64,000 nt of DNA, taken from positions 992,001-1,056,000 of the forward strand of contig NZ_CP079946.1 of assembly GCF_019968905.1 (NCBI RefSeq). Reading direction: 5' to 3'. Within the stretch, counting starts at the first letter, position 1; each line of letters opens with the position of its first letter. The position numbers and the translations under genes were made by a program. Source of the DNA: Corallococcus sp. EGB. GTDB taxonomy: Bacteria > Myxococcota > Myxococcia > Myxococcales > Myxococcaceae. This document shows, piece by piece, positions 10,037 through 18,662 of the stretch. The notes under the pieces are model-generated. The model was not told the DNA's origin and did no database searches. It worked only from the letters and a program-made list of their open reading frames with translations.

Positions 10037-10295
10037 GAATGCCCGCACCCTACCATCCATGGGGTGGGTCGCGAGTACCCGTGCCTGGTTGGCTGCCCTG
10101 CCTGCCTGCTTCCTCGTTCACCAGGAGTCAGGCTCCCCGCCCTGAAGGTGGAGGGGACGTTCATTGGAAGCCGTTGGGGTATGGTGGCGTTCCGGGGCCA
10201 ACGCTTTGGGCCCGCACGGAGCGCGGCGTCATGCACGACAGGCGGCGAGGAGACGGCCGGCCCGAACGCAGGGAAGCGCCGGGGGGCTGGCATAC

Positions 10296-12563
10296 ATGAT
10301 GACGTTGGTGGACGAGCTCACGACCTGCGCGGGCCAGTCGGTGACGGCCCCGTCCTCGACCGGGGCGTGCCTCATCCTCATCAGCACCACGACGCCGGCC
10401 GCCATCGGCAAGGCGTACCGGCTGGAGCCGGGCGAGCACGTCATCGGGCGCGGCTCGGAGGCGGAGGTGCGCATCGACGACCACGGGGTGTCGCGCAAGC
10501 ACGCGCGCATCCTGCGCAAGCCGGACGGCTCGTGCCTCGTGACGGACCTGGAGTCCACCAACGGCACGTTCCTCAACGGCCTGCCGGTGTCCACCGCGGA
10601 GCTTCAGGAGGGCGACCGGCTCCAGGTGGGCACGGTGACGGTGTTCCGCTTCTCCCGGCGCGAGGTGCTGGAGCAGCGCGAGGAGCAGCTCAGGCAGGCC
10701 CTGTCCGCCGCGCGCGTGGGCATCTGGGACTGGAACGCCAAGACGGGGCAGGTGACGTGGAGCGAGCACGTGGACCGGCTCCTGGGGCTGGCCGTGGGCA
10801 AGCTGTCCGGCCGCGCCATGGACCTCGCGGAGGTCGTGCACCCGGCGGACCTGCCCCGGCTGCGCGCGAACCTGGCCACGGCGCTCCAGCAGCGCTCGCA
10901 GGTGGACGTGGAGTACCGCATCGAGCCCGCGGGCAGCGGCTACCGCTGGATTTCGTGCAAGGGCGACGTGCTGCTGGACGCGGCGGGGCAGCCCGCGCGG
11001 GTGACGGGCACGGTGATGGACATCACCGCGCGCAAGCAGGCGGAGCAGGAGCTGCACCGCCAGGCGCTCATCTTCGAGAGCATCTCCGACGGCGTCGTCA
11101 TCACGGACCTGGCGGGCGGCATCATCGACTGGAACACCAGCGCGGAGCGCATGTTCGGCCGCAGCCGCAAGGAGGCCATGGGCCAGACGCTCTTCAGCGT
11201 GCTGCACCCGGGGGAGGCGGACCGGCTGACGGGCGCCATCCTCACCGCGCTGGAGGTGCACGGGCGCTGGAGCGGGGAGCTGGAGTTCAAGCGCGCGGAC
11301 GGCATGGCGTGCGTCTGCGAGTCCGTGGTGGTGCCGCTGCGCGACGCGGAAGGCCGCGTCATCGCGAACATCATGGTGCACCGCGACCTGAGCGAGCGCC
11401 GGCAGCTGCAGGCGCGGCTGGTGGTGGCGGACCGGCTGGCCAGCGTGGGCACGCTGGGCGCGGGCGTGGCGCACGAAATCAACAACCCGCTGGCGTACAT
11501 GCTGGTGAACCTGCACCTCATCCGCGAGGGGCTGGACAAGCTGGAGGCGCAAGGGGCCCCGTCGGAGCCGGTGGCCTCCATCCAGCAGCTGGTGCGCGAG
11601 ACGACGGAGGGCGCGGAGCGCATCGCGACCATCGTGCGGGACCTGAAGGTGTTCGCGCGCGGCGAGCAGGAGTCGCGCCCCATGCCGGTGGACGTGCGCC
11701 GCTCGCTGGAGCTGGCGTGCAAGATGGCGGACAACGTCATCCGCCACCGCGCGCGGCTGGTGACGGAGTTCGAACCCGTCCCCGCGGTGGAGGCCAGCGA
11801 GGCGCGGCTGTGCCAGGTGTTCCTCAACCTGCTGCTCAACGCGGCGCAGGCCATCCCGGAGGACCCGTCCTCCGTCACCGAGCACGAGATTCGCGCCATC
11901 ATCCGCCCGGGCGAGCCGGGCAAGGTGGTGGTGGAGGTGCGCGACACCGGCGTGGGCATGACGCCGGAGGTGCTGGGGCGCATCTTCGACCCGTTCTTCA
12001 CCACCAAGGCGGTGGGCGTGGGCACGGGGCTGGGGCTGTCCATCTGCCACGGCATCGTGGAGTCCATGGGCGGCTCCATCCACGCGGAGAGCACGCCGGG
12101 GCAGGGCAGCACCTTCCGCGTGGTGCTGCGCTCGGCGGCGCACGAGCCGGACCTCTACCCCCGGCTGTCGGCGACGGCGCCGGCGGGGGCGCGGGCGCGC
12201 ATCCTGGTGGTGGATGACGAGCCCAACGTGACGGTGGCGCTGCAGCGCTCGCTGGCCACGGAGCACGAGGTGTCCACGGCCAACAGCGCGCAGGCGGCGC
12301 TGCGGCTGGTGAACGAGGGCGGCCGCTTCGACCTCATCCTCTGTGACGTGATGATGCCGGGGATGACGGGCATGGACCTGTACTTCGAGCTGGGGCGCTC
12401 GGTGCCGGAGCAGGCCGGGCGCATGGTGTTCATGACGGGCGGGGCCTTCACCCCGCGCACCACGTCGTTCCTGCGGGACGTGCCCAACCTCAAGCTGAGC
12501 AAGCCGCTGGACCTGGCGCAGCTGCGCGAGCTGGTGGGCCGCTCGGCGGAGGCGTCTCGATGA
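10296..12563 (+). CDS. Hybrid histidine kinase: FHA-PAS-PAS-HK-REC
   Basis: The 755-residue multidomain sensor lacks membrane segments. In order: an FHA domain (about residues 30-115, with IGRGSEAEVRI, SRKHARI and LESTNGTFLNG, which binds phosphothreonine); two PAS domains (about 135-245 and 255-365); the phosphoacceptor motif GAGVAHEINNPLAY with His393; an ATPase domain with NLLLNAAQAI, VRDTGVGM and GTGLGLSICHGI; and a C-terminal receiver with VVDDEP and the acceptor Asp684 in LCDVMMPGM. The FHA domain suggests input from a Ser/Thr kinase, and the divergent neighbour is exactly that (inference). The start is one of the paired ATGs at 10296 and 10299. Its stop overlaps the ATG of the OPT transporter by four bases, so the two are translationally coupled. 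Confidence 0.92.
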   Translation: MMTLVDELTTCAGQSVTAPSSTGACLILISTTTPAAIGKAYRLEPGEHVIGRGSEAEVRIDDHGVSRKHARILRKPDGSCLVTDLESTNGTFLNGLPVSTAELQEGDRLQVGTVTVFRFSRREVLEQREEQLRQALSAARVGIWDWNAKTGQVTWSEHVDRLLGLAVGKLSGRAMDLAEVVHPADLPRLRANLATALQQRSQVDVEYRIEPAGSGYRWISCKGDVLLDAAGQPARVTGTVMDITARKQAEQELHRQALIFESISDGVVITDLAGGIIDWNTSAERMFGRSRKEAMGQTLFSVLHPGEADRLTGAILTALEVHGRWSGELEFKRADGMACVCESVVVPLRDAEGRVIANIMVHRDLSERRQLQARLVVADRLASVGTLGAGVAHEINNPLAYMLVNLHLIREGLDKLEAQGAPSEPVASIQQLVRETTEGAERIATIVRDLKVFARGEQESRPMPVDVRRSLELACKMADNVIRHRARLVTEFEPVPAVEASEARLCQVFLNLLLNAAQAIPEDPSSVTEHEIRAIIRPGEPGKVVVEVRDTGVGMTPEVLGRIFDPFFTTKAVGVGTGLGLSICHGIVESMGGSIHAESTPGQGSTFRVVLRSAAHEPDLYPRLSATAPAGARARILVVDDEPNVTVALQRSLATEHEVSTANSAQAALRLVNEGGRFDLILCDVMMPGMTGMDLYFELGRSVPEQAGRMVFMTGGAFTPRTTSFLRDVPNLKLSKPLDLAQLRELVGRSAEASR

Positions 12564-14371
12564 GCGCCTCCTCCGGTCACCCCGCGGCCCCTCCCGAGGT
12601 CGCCGCGGGGCCGGAGGTCCCCACTCCCGTGGCGGCGGGGGTCGTCCCCGTGGGGGCGCCGGCCCCGGAGGGCCGGGAGTGGACGGCCCGGTCGCTGGGC
12701 GTGGGGCTGCTCATCGGCGCGCTGCTGGCCGTCACCAACCTCTACATGGGGCTGAAGACGGGCCTGTGGGACTCGGGCTCCATCACCGCGACGCTGCTGG
12801 GGTTCAGCCTCCTGGCGCCCTATGGCCGCAAGCGGGGCGCGCCCTACACGCCGCTGGAGAACAACCTCACGCAGACGTCCGCGGCGGCGGTGGGGGCGAT
12901 GCCCGCGTCGGCGGGGCTCCTGGCCGCGATTCCGGCGCTGGCCATGCTGGGCACGCGCGTGCCGGGCTGGGGCATCGCGGTCTGGGGCCTGGTGCTGGGC
13001 GTCTTGGGCGTGCTGGTCGCGGGGCTCCTGCGGCGGCGCCTGCTGGAGCAGGAGGCCCTGCCGTTCCCCACGGGCATCGCCACCGCGGAGCTCATCTCCA
13101 CGATGCACTCGGCCACGCCTTCCGAGGCGCAAGGCGCGCGGGGTGGCGGGGGCCGGACGCTGGTGGGCGCCGGCGTGGTGGCGATGCTGCTCACGTGGAT
13201 GCGTGACTCGCGCGGCTGGCTGCCGGGGATGGTGGCGCTGCCGGGCCGCGTGGCCGGCGCTTCGCTGGAGTCGCTGACGTGGGGCGTGGGGATGAGCCCC
13301 ATGCTGCTGGCGGTGGGGATGATGACGGGCCCGCAGCTGGCGTTGAGCATGCTGCTGGGGGCGGCGCTGGCCTGGGGCGCGCTCCCCTCGTGGCTCCTGG
13401 GCACGGGGGTGGTGGCGGGCGCGGGGTACGAAACGCTCACCGCGTGGCTGATGTGGCCCGGCGTGGGGTTGATGGTGGGCGGGGCGGTGGTGTCGCTCGC
13501 CGCGCAGGCGCGGGACTTCCTGAGCGCGGCGAAGGACCTGCGTTCGGTGGGCATGAGCCGCGGAGGGCTGCCCCGCTGGAGCCTGTGGGTGGCGGCGGTG
13601 GCGTGCGTGCTGGCGGTGGTGCTGGGCGGGGCGCTGTTCGGGCTGGGCGTGCCGTCCATGCTGCTGCTGCTCGCGCTGCTGGTGCCGGTGTGCGCGGTGT
13701 GCGCGCGCGGCGCGGGGCAGACGGACGTGTCCCCGGTGGGCCAGATGGGAAACCTCGCGCAGGTCGTCTTCGGCGGGGTGCGGCCCGGCGAGCTGCCGCC
13801 CAACGTGGCGGCGGGTTCGGTGGTGGCGGGCGCGGCGGCGCAGACGGGCGTGAGCCTGTGGTCGCTGAAGGCAGGGCACCTGCTGGGCGCGTCGGCGTCG
13901 CGGCAGCTCGCCGCGCAGCTGGTGGGCGTGGTGGTGGGCGCGGTGGTGGCGGTGCCCGCCTACCTGCTGCTGGTGGACACGTATGGCGTGGGGACGGCGG
14001 TGTTGCCGGCACCCTCGGCGGCGCAGTTCCGGGCCGTGGCGGAGGTGTCCGTGCGAGGCCTGGCGAGCCTGCCGCCCTACGCGGGCTGGGCCGCGCTGGT
14101 GGGCTTCGCGGTGGGCGTGCTGTCGACGCTGGCCGCGAAGAGCCGGGCGGCGAGGTGGTTGCCGTCACCGGTGGCGATGGGCATCGGGTTCATCACCCCC
14201 GCGTACTTCGCGGTGACGCTGTGCGTGGGGGCGGGGCTGGTGGCGCTGGCGCGCCGGTGGCCGAAGATGACAGAGGCGCATGCGTCCTCGGTGGGCTCCG
14301 GCGCGCTGGTGGGTGAGTCGCTGATGGGGTTGATCATCGCGGCGACGGCGGCGCTCTCGCGGTCGGCGTAG
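12560..14371 (+). CDS. OPT family oligopeptide transporter
   Basis: The 603-residue, very hydrophobic inner-membrane protein has about 14-16 membrane segments by eye after a 40-residue Pro/Ala-rich cytoplasmic tail. The family signature is clear: TNLYMGLKTGLWDSGSITA followed by TPLENNLTQTSAAAVGAMP, and VGQMGNLAQVVFGG in the middle. OPT proteins import oligopeptides or metal-chelate complexes with protons. Its ATG overlaps the stop of the hybrid kinase (ATGA). The pairing suggests that transport and signalling are linked, for example nutrient peptide sensing, but that is inference. It ends head-to-head with the giant kinase, the two stop codons lying inside one palindrome. Confidence 0.9.
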   Translation: MSASSGHPAAPPEVAAGPEVPTPVAAGVVPVGAPAPEGREWTARSLGVGLLIGALLAVTNLYMGLKTGLWDSGSITATLLGFSLLAPYGRKRGAPYTPLENNLTQTSAAAVGAMPASAGLLAAIPALAMLGTRVPGWGIAVWGLVLGVLGVLVAGLLRRRLLEQEALPFPTGIATAELISTMHSATPSEAQGARGGGGRTLVGAGVVAMLLTWMRDSRGWLPGMVALPGRVAGASLESLTWGVGMSPMLLAVGMMTGPQLALSMLLGAALAWGALPSWLLGTGVVAGAGYETLTAWLMWPGVGLMVGGAVVSLAAQARDFLSAAKDLRSVGMSRGGLPRWSLWVAAVACVLAVVLGGALFGLGVPSMLLLLALLVPVCAVCARGAGQTDVSPVGQMGNLAQVVFGGVRPGELPPNVAAGSVVAGAAAQTGVSLWSLKAGHLLGASASRQLAAQLVGVVVGAVVAVPAYLLLVDTYGVGTAVLPAPSAAQFRAVAEVSVRGLASLPPYAGWAALVGFAVGVLSTLAAKSRAARWLPSPVAMGIGFITPAYFAVTLCVGAGLVALARRWPKMTEAHASSVGSGALVGESLMGLIIAATAALSRSA

Positions 14372-14385
14372 CACCAGCGCTACGC
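14366..14385. terminator. Bidirectional hairpin spanning both convergent stop codons
   Basis: GCGTAGC and GCTACGC form 7-base perfect arms around a 6-base loop. Each arm contains the TAG stop of one of the two convergent genes. No T-tract follows on either side, so it may act as a weak or Rho-assisted terminator or protect mRNA ends. Confidence 0.45.
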
Positions 14386-17300
14386 CGCGGGCGTGAGGTC
14401 CCGCACGCGCTCCAGCGAGCGGCGGATGCGGTCCTCCATCAGGTTCGGCATGTGCGCAGAGCGCGCCAGCGCCTCACCGAGCGCGAGCATCGCCTCCGCG
14501 AAGTCGCCCCGGCGCCCGGCCGCGAGGCCCATCATCTCCAGGACCTCCAGCGGCTCCTGCTCCACGGACACCTGGGCGGAGCGCTCGCGCAGCGCGTGCC
14601 ACTCCTCCGCCGTCGCGTCCTTCGCGGACAGCTCCACCATGGAGAAGAGCACCTCCTCCGACGGGCTCAGGTGCGCGCCGTGCCGGTTCGTCGCGATGGC
14701 CTGCCGCACCTGCTCCAGCAGGTCTCGCGCCGTTTCATACCGGCCCGCCCACGCCATGGCCCGCGCCTGGAGCAGCAGCGCCCAGGGACGGTGCGCCACC
14801 TCCGGATGCCGGCGCTCCAGCGCCACGGCCCGCGCGATGTGCGGCGCCGCCGCCTCCGAGTCGCCCGCCTGGTAGTACAGCTCGCCCAGGTTGATTTCGC
14901 CGAAGTACTCCCAGCCCACCACGCCCAGCTCGCGCCCCAGTTGCATGAAGCGCTCCTGGTCCTTCAGCGCGTTCGTCAGGTCGCGGCGCGCCACCCACAG
15001 GTTGCGGCGGTTGTTGATGGCCGCGCCCAGGTGGAGGCGGTCGCCGCGCTCCGTGCAGATGCTGATGAGCTCATCCAGCAGGCGCTCCGTGCCGTCGATG
15101 TTTCCCATGCTCGGCAGGATGGCCACCATCAGGAGCAGCGCCACCACCAGGGACTCGTAGCCCGCGTCCCCCAGCTTCCGCGCCCGCTCCGCCGCGGCCT
15201 CCAGGGTCATGAGCGCGTCCAGCCACTCCCCCTTGCGGAACTGCGCGCGGCCCAGCGCCAGCAACAGCCGCGTCTGCACGTAGGGCGACGTCACCGTCTC
15301 CGCCAGCTGCTGCGCCTCCTGGGCCCGCGCCTCGCTGCGCGCGTAGTCGTTCACCCAGTCGAACGCCATCGCCTCGTCGAGCAGCAGCTCCACCTCCGCG
15401 CGTGAGTCCCCCTGGCTCCGCGCCCGCTCGCGCGCGATGGCGAAGTCCGTGAGGGAGTCCTCGTACCGGCCGATGCGGTAGCGCATCAGGCCCCGGCCCC
15501 GCAGCGCCGTGAGCCTGCGCAGCTCGTCCTCGGGCTCGATGAGCTCCAGGGCGCGCGTGTACATGGCCTCCGCGTCCAGGTACGCGTGGCGGCCGCGCGC
15601 GGACTCCGCCAGGTCGATGGTCAGCGCCGCCGCCTCGTCGCGCAGGCCCGCCGCCGCCGCGTGCAGCGCGAGCCGGGCCAGCCGCTGGCGCTCCTGCGCG
15701 CCCGCCGGGCTCAGGTAGTGGCGGTACGCGGCGTGGTGGATGCGCGCCTTCTCCTCCGCGGGCAGGCTCGCGACCACGGCCTCGCGCACCAATTCGTTGC
15801 GGAAGCTCAGCCCCTCCAGCCGGTGCTCCACCAGCAGCCCCAGGTCCAGGAGCCGCCGCGTCGCATGCCCCACGTCCAGCGGGAACTGGGCGGCGGCCCC
15901 GTCGCGCTCCAGCTCGCGCACCACGCCGTCCGCCGCCGTGGCGGTGAAGGTCGCGCCCAGCAGCGCGCACAGGCGGGCATGCGCGGCGAGCGCCGGGGGC
16001 AGCGCGCCCAGCTCGCGATCCGCCAGCCACTCCACCAGCCGCAGCTCCGGCAGGCGGTCCAGCTCGTCGGTGACGAGGTACCAGTTGCCGCCCGGCGAGC
16101 GCTGGCGCACCAGCCCCTGGCGCTTGAGGCCGCGCACCAGCTCCACCAGGAACAGGGGCACGCGCTGCGCGCGCTCGACGATGCGCTCCACCGCCTGCGC
16201 GGGCACGTTCTCCACCGGCTTGAGCAGCGCGCGGCACAGGGCGTGCGCGTCACCCGGGGACAGGCCGGACAGGTGCAGGTCCAGCTGGCGGGCGGCGCGG
16301 GCGCCCCAGGCCGGGCGGCTCTGCTCGAAGCCCGGACGCACCAGCACGCAGACCCACAGGGGCACGCACGTCTCCGCGAGCGCGGCGTACTCCAGCGCGT
16401 CCAGCGCCGGCTCCTCCGCGAAGTGCGCGTCGTCCAGGATGAGGCACAGGGGCCGTTCGCGGGCGCTCGCGGCCAGGAGCTCACCCGTGGCGCGCATGGC
16501 CAGCGAGCGCAGCGCGCCCGGGGCCGCGGCCCAGCTCTGCAGCTCCGGTCCGCCCGGCGCGTACCACCCGAGCGTCGCGGCCACGCCCGGCCACAGCTCC
16601 ATGCCCAGCCGGGGCCCCAGCCGGTCGAGGATGGCGTTGCGGCCGACCTCCTGCGTGTCGGTGTCCTCGCGGTCGAAGCCGTGCAGCGCCATGCGCAGCA
16701 GCGTGCGCAGCGTGCCTTCCGGATCGCCCTGCACGGGCTCGCGCGAGCGCAGGGTGTAGACGCGCGCGTGCGGCAGCGCGGACCGCAGGCGCAGGCCCAG
16801 CGTGGAGGCCAGGTGGCTCTTGCCATGGCCCCGCTCGCCGCGCACGGTGACGATGGTGGGCGCCGAACCCGACACCGTGGACCGGGCGCTCTCCCACAGC
16901 TGCTCCAGCTCCGCGTCGCGGCCCAACAGCATCGCGCTGCCCAGCTGCAGCACGGCGACGTCCGGCCGGGGCGCGCCGCCCGAGGGCGCGGGGCGCATCA
17001 GCCCGGAGCGTCCCGGCACCGGCAGGCACGGCACCTCCGGCACGGCCTCCGCGGCGGAGGCGGAGAGCAGGGGGCCGCGCACCTCCGGCAGGTGGGGGTA
17101 GCGGTCCTCACGCGCGAAGATGGCGCCCAGGTAGCGGGGGGCGCCGTCGCGGCGGCGCTGCACGGTGACGGAGGCCACGTCCACGAGCGAGGCCGGGGCG
17201 AGTCCCCGCTCGGCCATTCCTTCGGCGGCGCGCAGGGCGCGGCGCACGGGGTTCTCTCCCACGTCGGGGTCGAAGACACCGGCGAAGTGCTCGCCGTCCG

Positions 17301-18411
17301 CGAAGGCCATGTGGCCTCCGTAGGCGGCCAGGGCCTTCTGCATCGCCACGGGGTTCGCGCGCGAGGAGGTGAACAGCACCGCCACGGAGCGGCGCGTCTG
17401 GGCGGGGCGCACCTCCGGCAGCAGGGTGAGCCGGGGCGCGGGCTGCACGGCGGACTGGCCCGCGTGGTCCAGCGCCGCGCGCAGCGCCTGGGCCACGGCG
17501 GCGGCGTCGCGGGGACGGCGCGCGGGCTCCTTGGCCAGGCAGCGCAGCACGACCTCCTCCACGGGCGGCGCCACCGGGGCGTACTCCGACGGAGGCGGAG
17601 GCCGCAGCGACAGGTGCGCTTGCAGCACCTCCGTGAGCGAGCCGAAGAAGGGCGGACGGCCGGTGATGAACTCGTAGAGGATGACGCCCAGCGCGTACAC
17701 GTCCGTGCGCGCGTCGAGGACGGCGTGGCCGGCGCACTGCTCGGGCGCCATGTATTCGGCGGTGCCGGCGAAGGAGGACGTGTCGCCGGGCGTGCCGTCG
17801 TCGGCGGGAGCGTCGGGGGTTGGACGCTGCACCAGGCCGAAGTCGAAGACGCGGGCGCGCCGGTGGGCGTCATCCAGGAAGACGTGCTCGGGCTTGAGGT
17901 CGCAGTGCACCAGCCCGTGCGCGTGCACGACGGCCACCGCCTCCAGGAGCGCGCTGGCGCGAGGCCCGAACTCCTGCGGGGACATGGGCCCGGACACTCG
18001 CGCCAGCCAGTCCGCCAGCGTGGGCAGCGTCACGAACTCCATGGCGAGGAAGCGCTGGCCGCCGGGCAGCGTGCCCACGGCGTGGAGCGCGGGCACGGTG
18101 GGCGGCCCGATGACGCGCAGGGCCTCCGCCTCGCGGGCCAGCTGGGCCTCCGCGAGCGCGATGCCGGGGCGCGCGAGCTTCAGCGCGATGCGTTCGCCCT
18201 CCGCGCCGTCGGCGGCGCGAGGGAAGGCGGTCAGCAGCACGCCGAAGCCACCGCGCGCGACGACCTTCTCGCAGCGGTAGCCCGGGACGTCGGGCACGAC
18301 GAGCGAGGCATCGGAGGACGGAGCGACGGGAGGCGGGACGCCGGGCGGGCACGGCGTATGAGAGCCCTCCCAACGCCGCCCGCATGTGAGGCAGCGCGGC
18401 ACGGTCGCCAC
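14380..18411 (-). CDS. Giant Ser/Thr kinase-like protein with AAA-type ATPase and TPR region
   Basis: The protein has about 1343 residues. A short Cys-containing head (PRCLTCGRRWEG) precedes a kinase domain (about residues 40-310) with ALKLA, VHCDLKPEHVFL, FDFGLV and MAPEQ. The HRD arginine is Cys and the catalytic-loop Asn is His, so activity is uncertain. A degenerate cyclase-like segment (VAVLFTSSRANP onward) follows, then an AAA-type NTPase with Walker A GERGHGKSH and Walker B CLILDDAHF. The C-terminal about 450 residues are TPR-like helical repeats ending near RSLERVRDL. This order matches the kinase-ATPase (PknK/MalT-like) regulators abundant in myxobacteria. The start is uncertain: GTG at 18411 or 18402, with an open frame back to 18477. 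It is probably a cytoplasmic signalling scaffold. Confidence 0.87.
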   Translation of the reverse strand: MATVPRCLTCGRRWEGSHTPCPPGVPPPVAPSSDASLVVPDVPGYRCEKVVARGGFGVLLTAFPRAADGAEGERIALKLARPGIALAEAQLAREAEALRVIGPPTVPALHAVGTLPGGQRFLAMEFVTLPTLADWLARVSGPMSPQEFGPRASALLEAVAVVHAHGLVHCDLKPEHVFLDDAHRRARVFDFGLVQRPTPDAPADDGTPGDTSSFAGTAEYMAPEQCAGHAVLDARTDVYALGVILYEFITGRPPFFGSLTEVLQAHLSLRPPPPSEYAPVAPPVEEVVLRCLAKEPARRPRDAAAVAQALRAALDHAGQSAVQPAPRLTLLPEVRPAQTRRSVAVLFTSSRANPVAMQKALAAYGGHMAFADGEHFAGVFDPDVGENPVRRALRAAEGMAERGLAPASLVDVASVTVQRRRDGAPRYLGAIFAREDRYPHLPEVRGPLLSASAAEAVPEVPCLPVPGRSGLMRPAPSGGAPRPDVAVLQLGSAMLLGRDAELEQLWESARSTVSGSAPTIVTVRGERGHGKSHLASTLGLRLRSALPHARVYTLRSREPVQGDPEGTLRTLLRMALHGFDREDTDTQEVGRNAILDRLGPRLGMELWPGVAATLGWYAPGGPELQSWAAAPGALRSLAMRATGELLAASARERPLCLILDDAHFAEEPALDALEYAALAETCVPLWVCVLVRPGFEQSRPAWGARAARQLDLHLSGLSPGDAHALCRALLKPVENVPAQAVERIVERAQRVPLFLVELVRGLKRQGLVRQRSPGGNWYLVTDELDRLPELRLVEWLADRELGALPPALAAHARLCALLGATFTATAADGVVRELERDGAAAQFPLDVGHATRRLLDLGLLVEHRLEGLSFRNELVREAVVASLPAEEKARIHHAAYRHYLSPAGAQERQRLARLALHAAAAGLRDEAAALTIDLAESARGRHAYLDAEAMYTRALELIEPEDELRRLTALRGRGLMRYRIGRYEDSLTDFAIARERARSQGDSRAEVELLLDEAMAFDWVNDYARSEARAQEAQQLAETVTSPYVQTRLLLALGRAQFRKGEWLDALMTLEAAAERARKLGDAGYESLVVALLLMVAILPSMGNIDGTERLLDELISICTERGDRLHLGAAINNRRNLWVARRDLTNALKDQERFMQLGRELGVVGWEYFGEINLGELYYQAGDSEAAAPHIARAVALERRHPEVAHRPWALLLQARAMAWAGRYETARDLLEQVRQAIATNRHGAHLSPSEEVLFSMVELSAKDATAEEWHALRERSAQVSVEQEPLEVLEMMGLAAGRRGDFAEAMLALGEALARSAHMPNLMEDRIRRSLERVRDLTPAA

Positions 18412-18662
18412 TCTATGCCACTGCCGTCGTGATTTCCGAACCCCCGCGGTCGCTCGAATGGCGGGCGCGTGAAGCACTCGTCAGAACGCCAATCAAGCCC
18501 GGAGGGCATCCAGGCACCACACCACGTCAATCGCGTGACACATGACATCCCGGGCGAACGAAGGACCAACGGGTCGCCCGCGCACCGGCTGCGTCATTTC
18601 GCACCGCGCCGCGCAAGGATGTCAGGACTCCCTGCCAGCCCTGTTCAAAAGGAGGAACAGGC

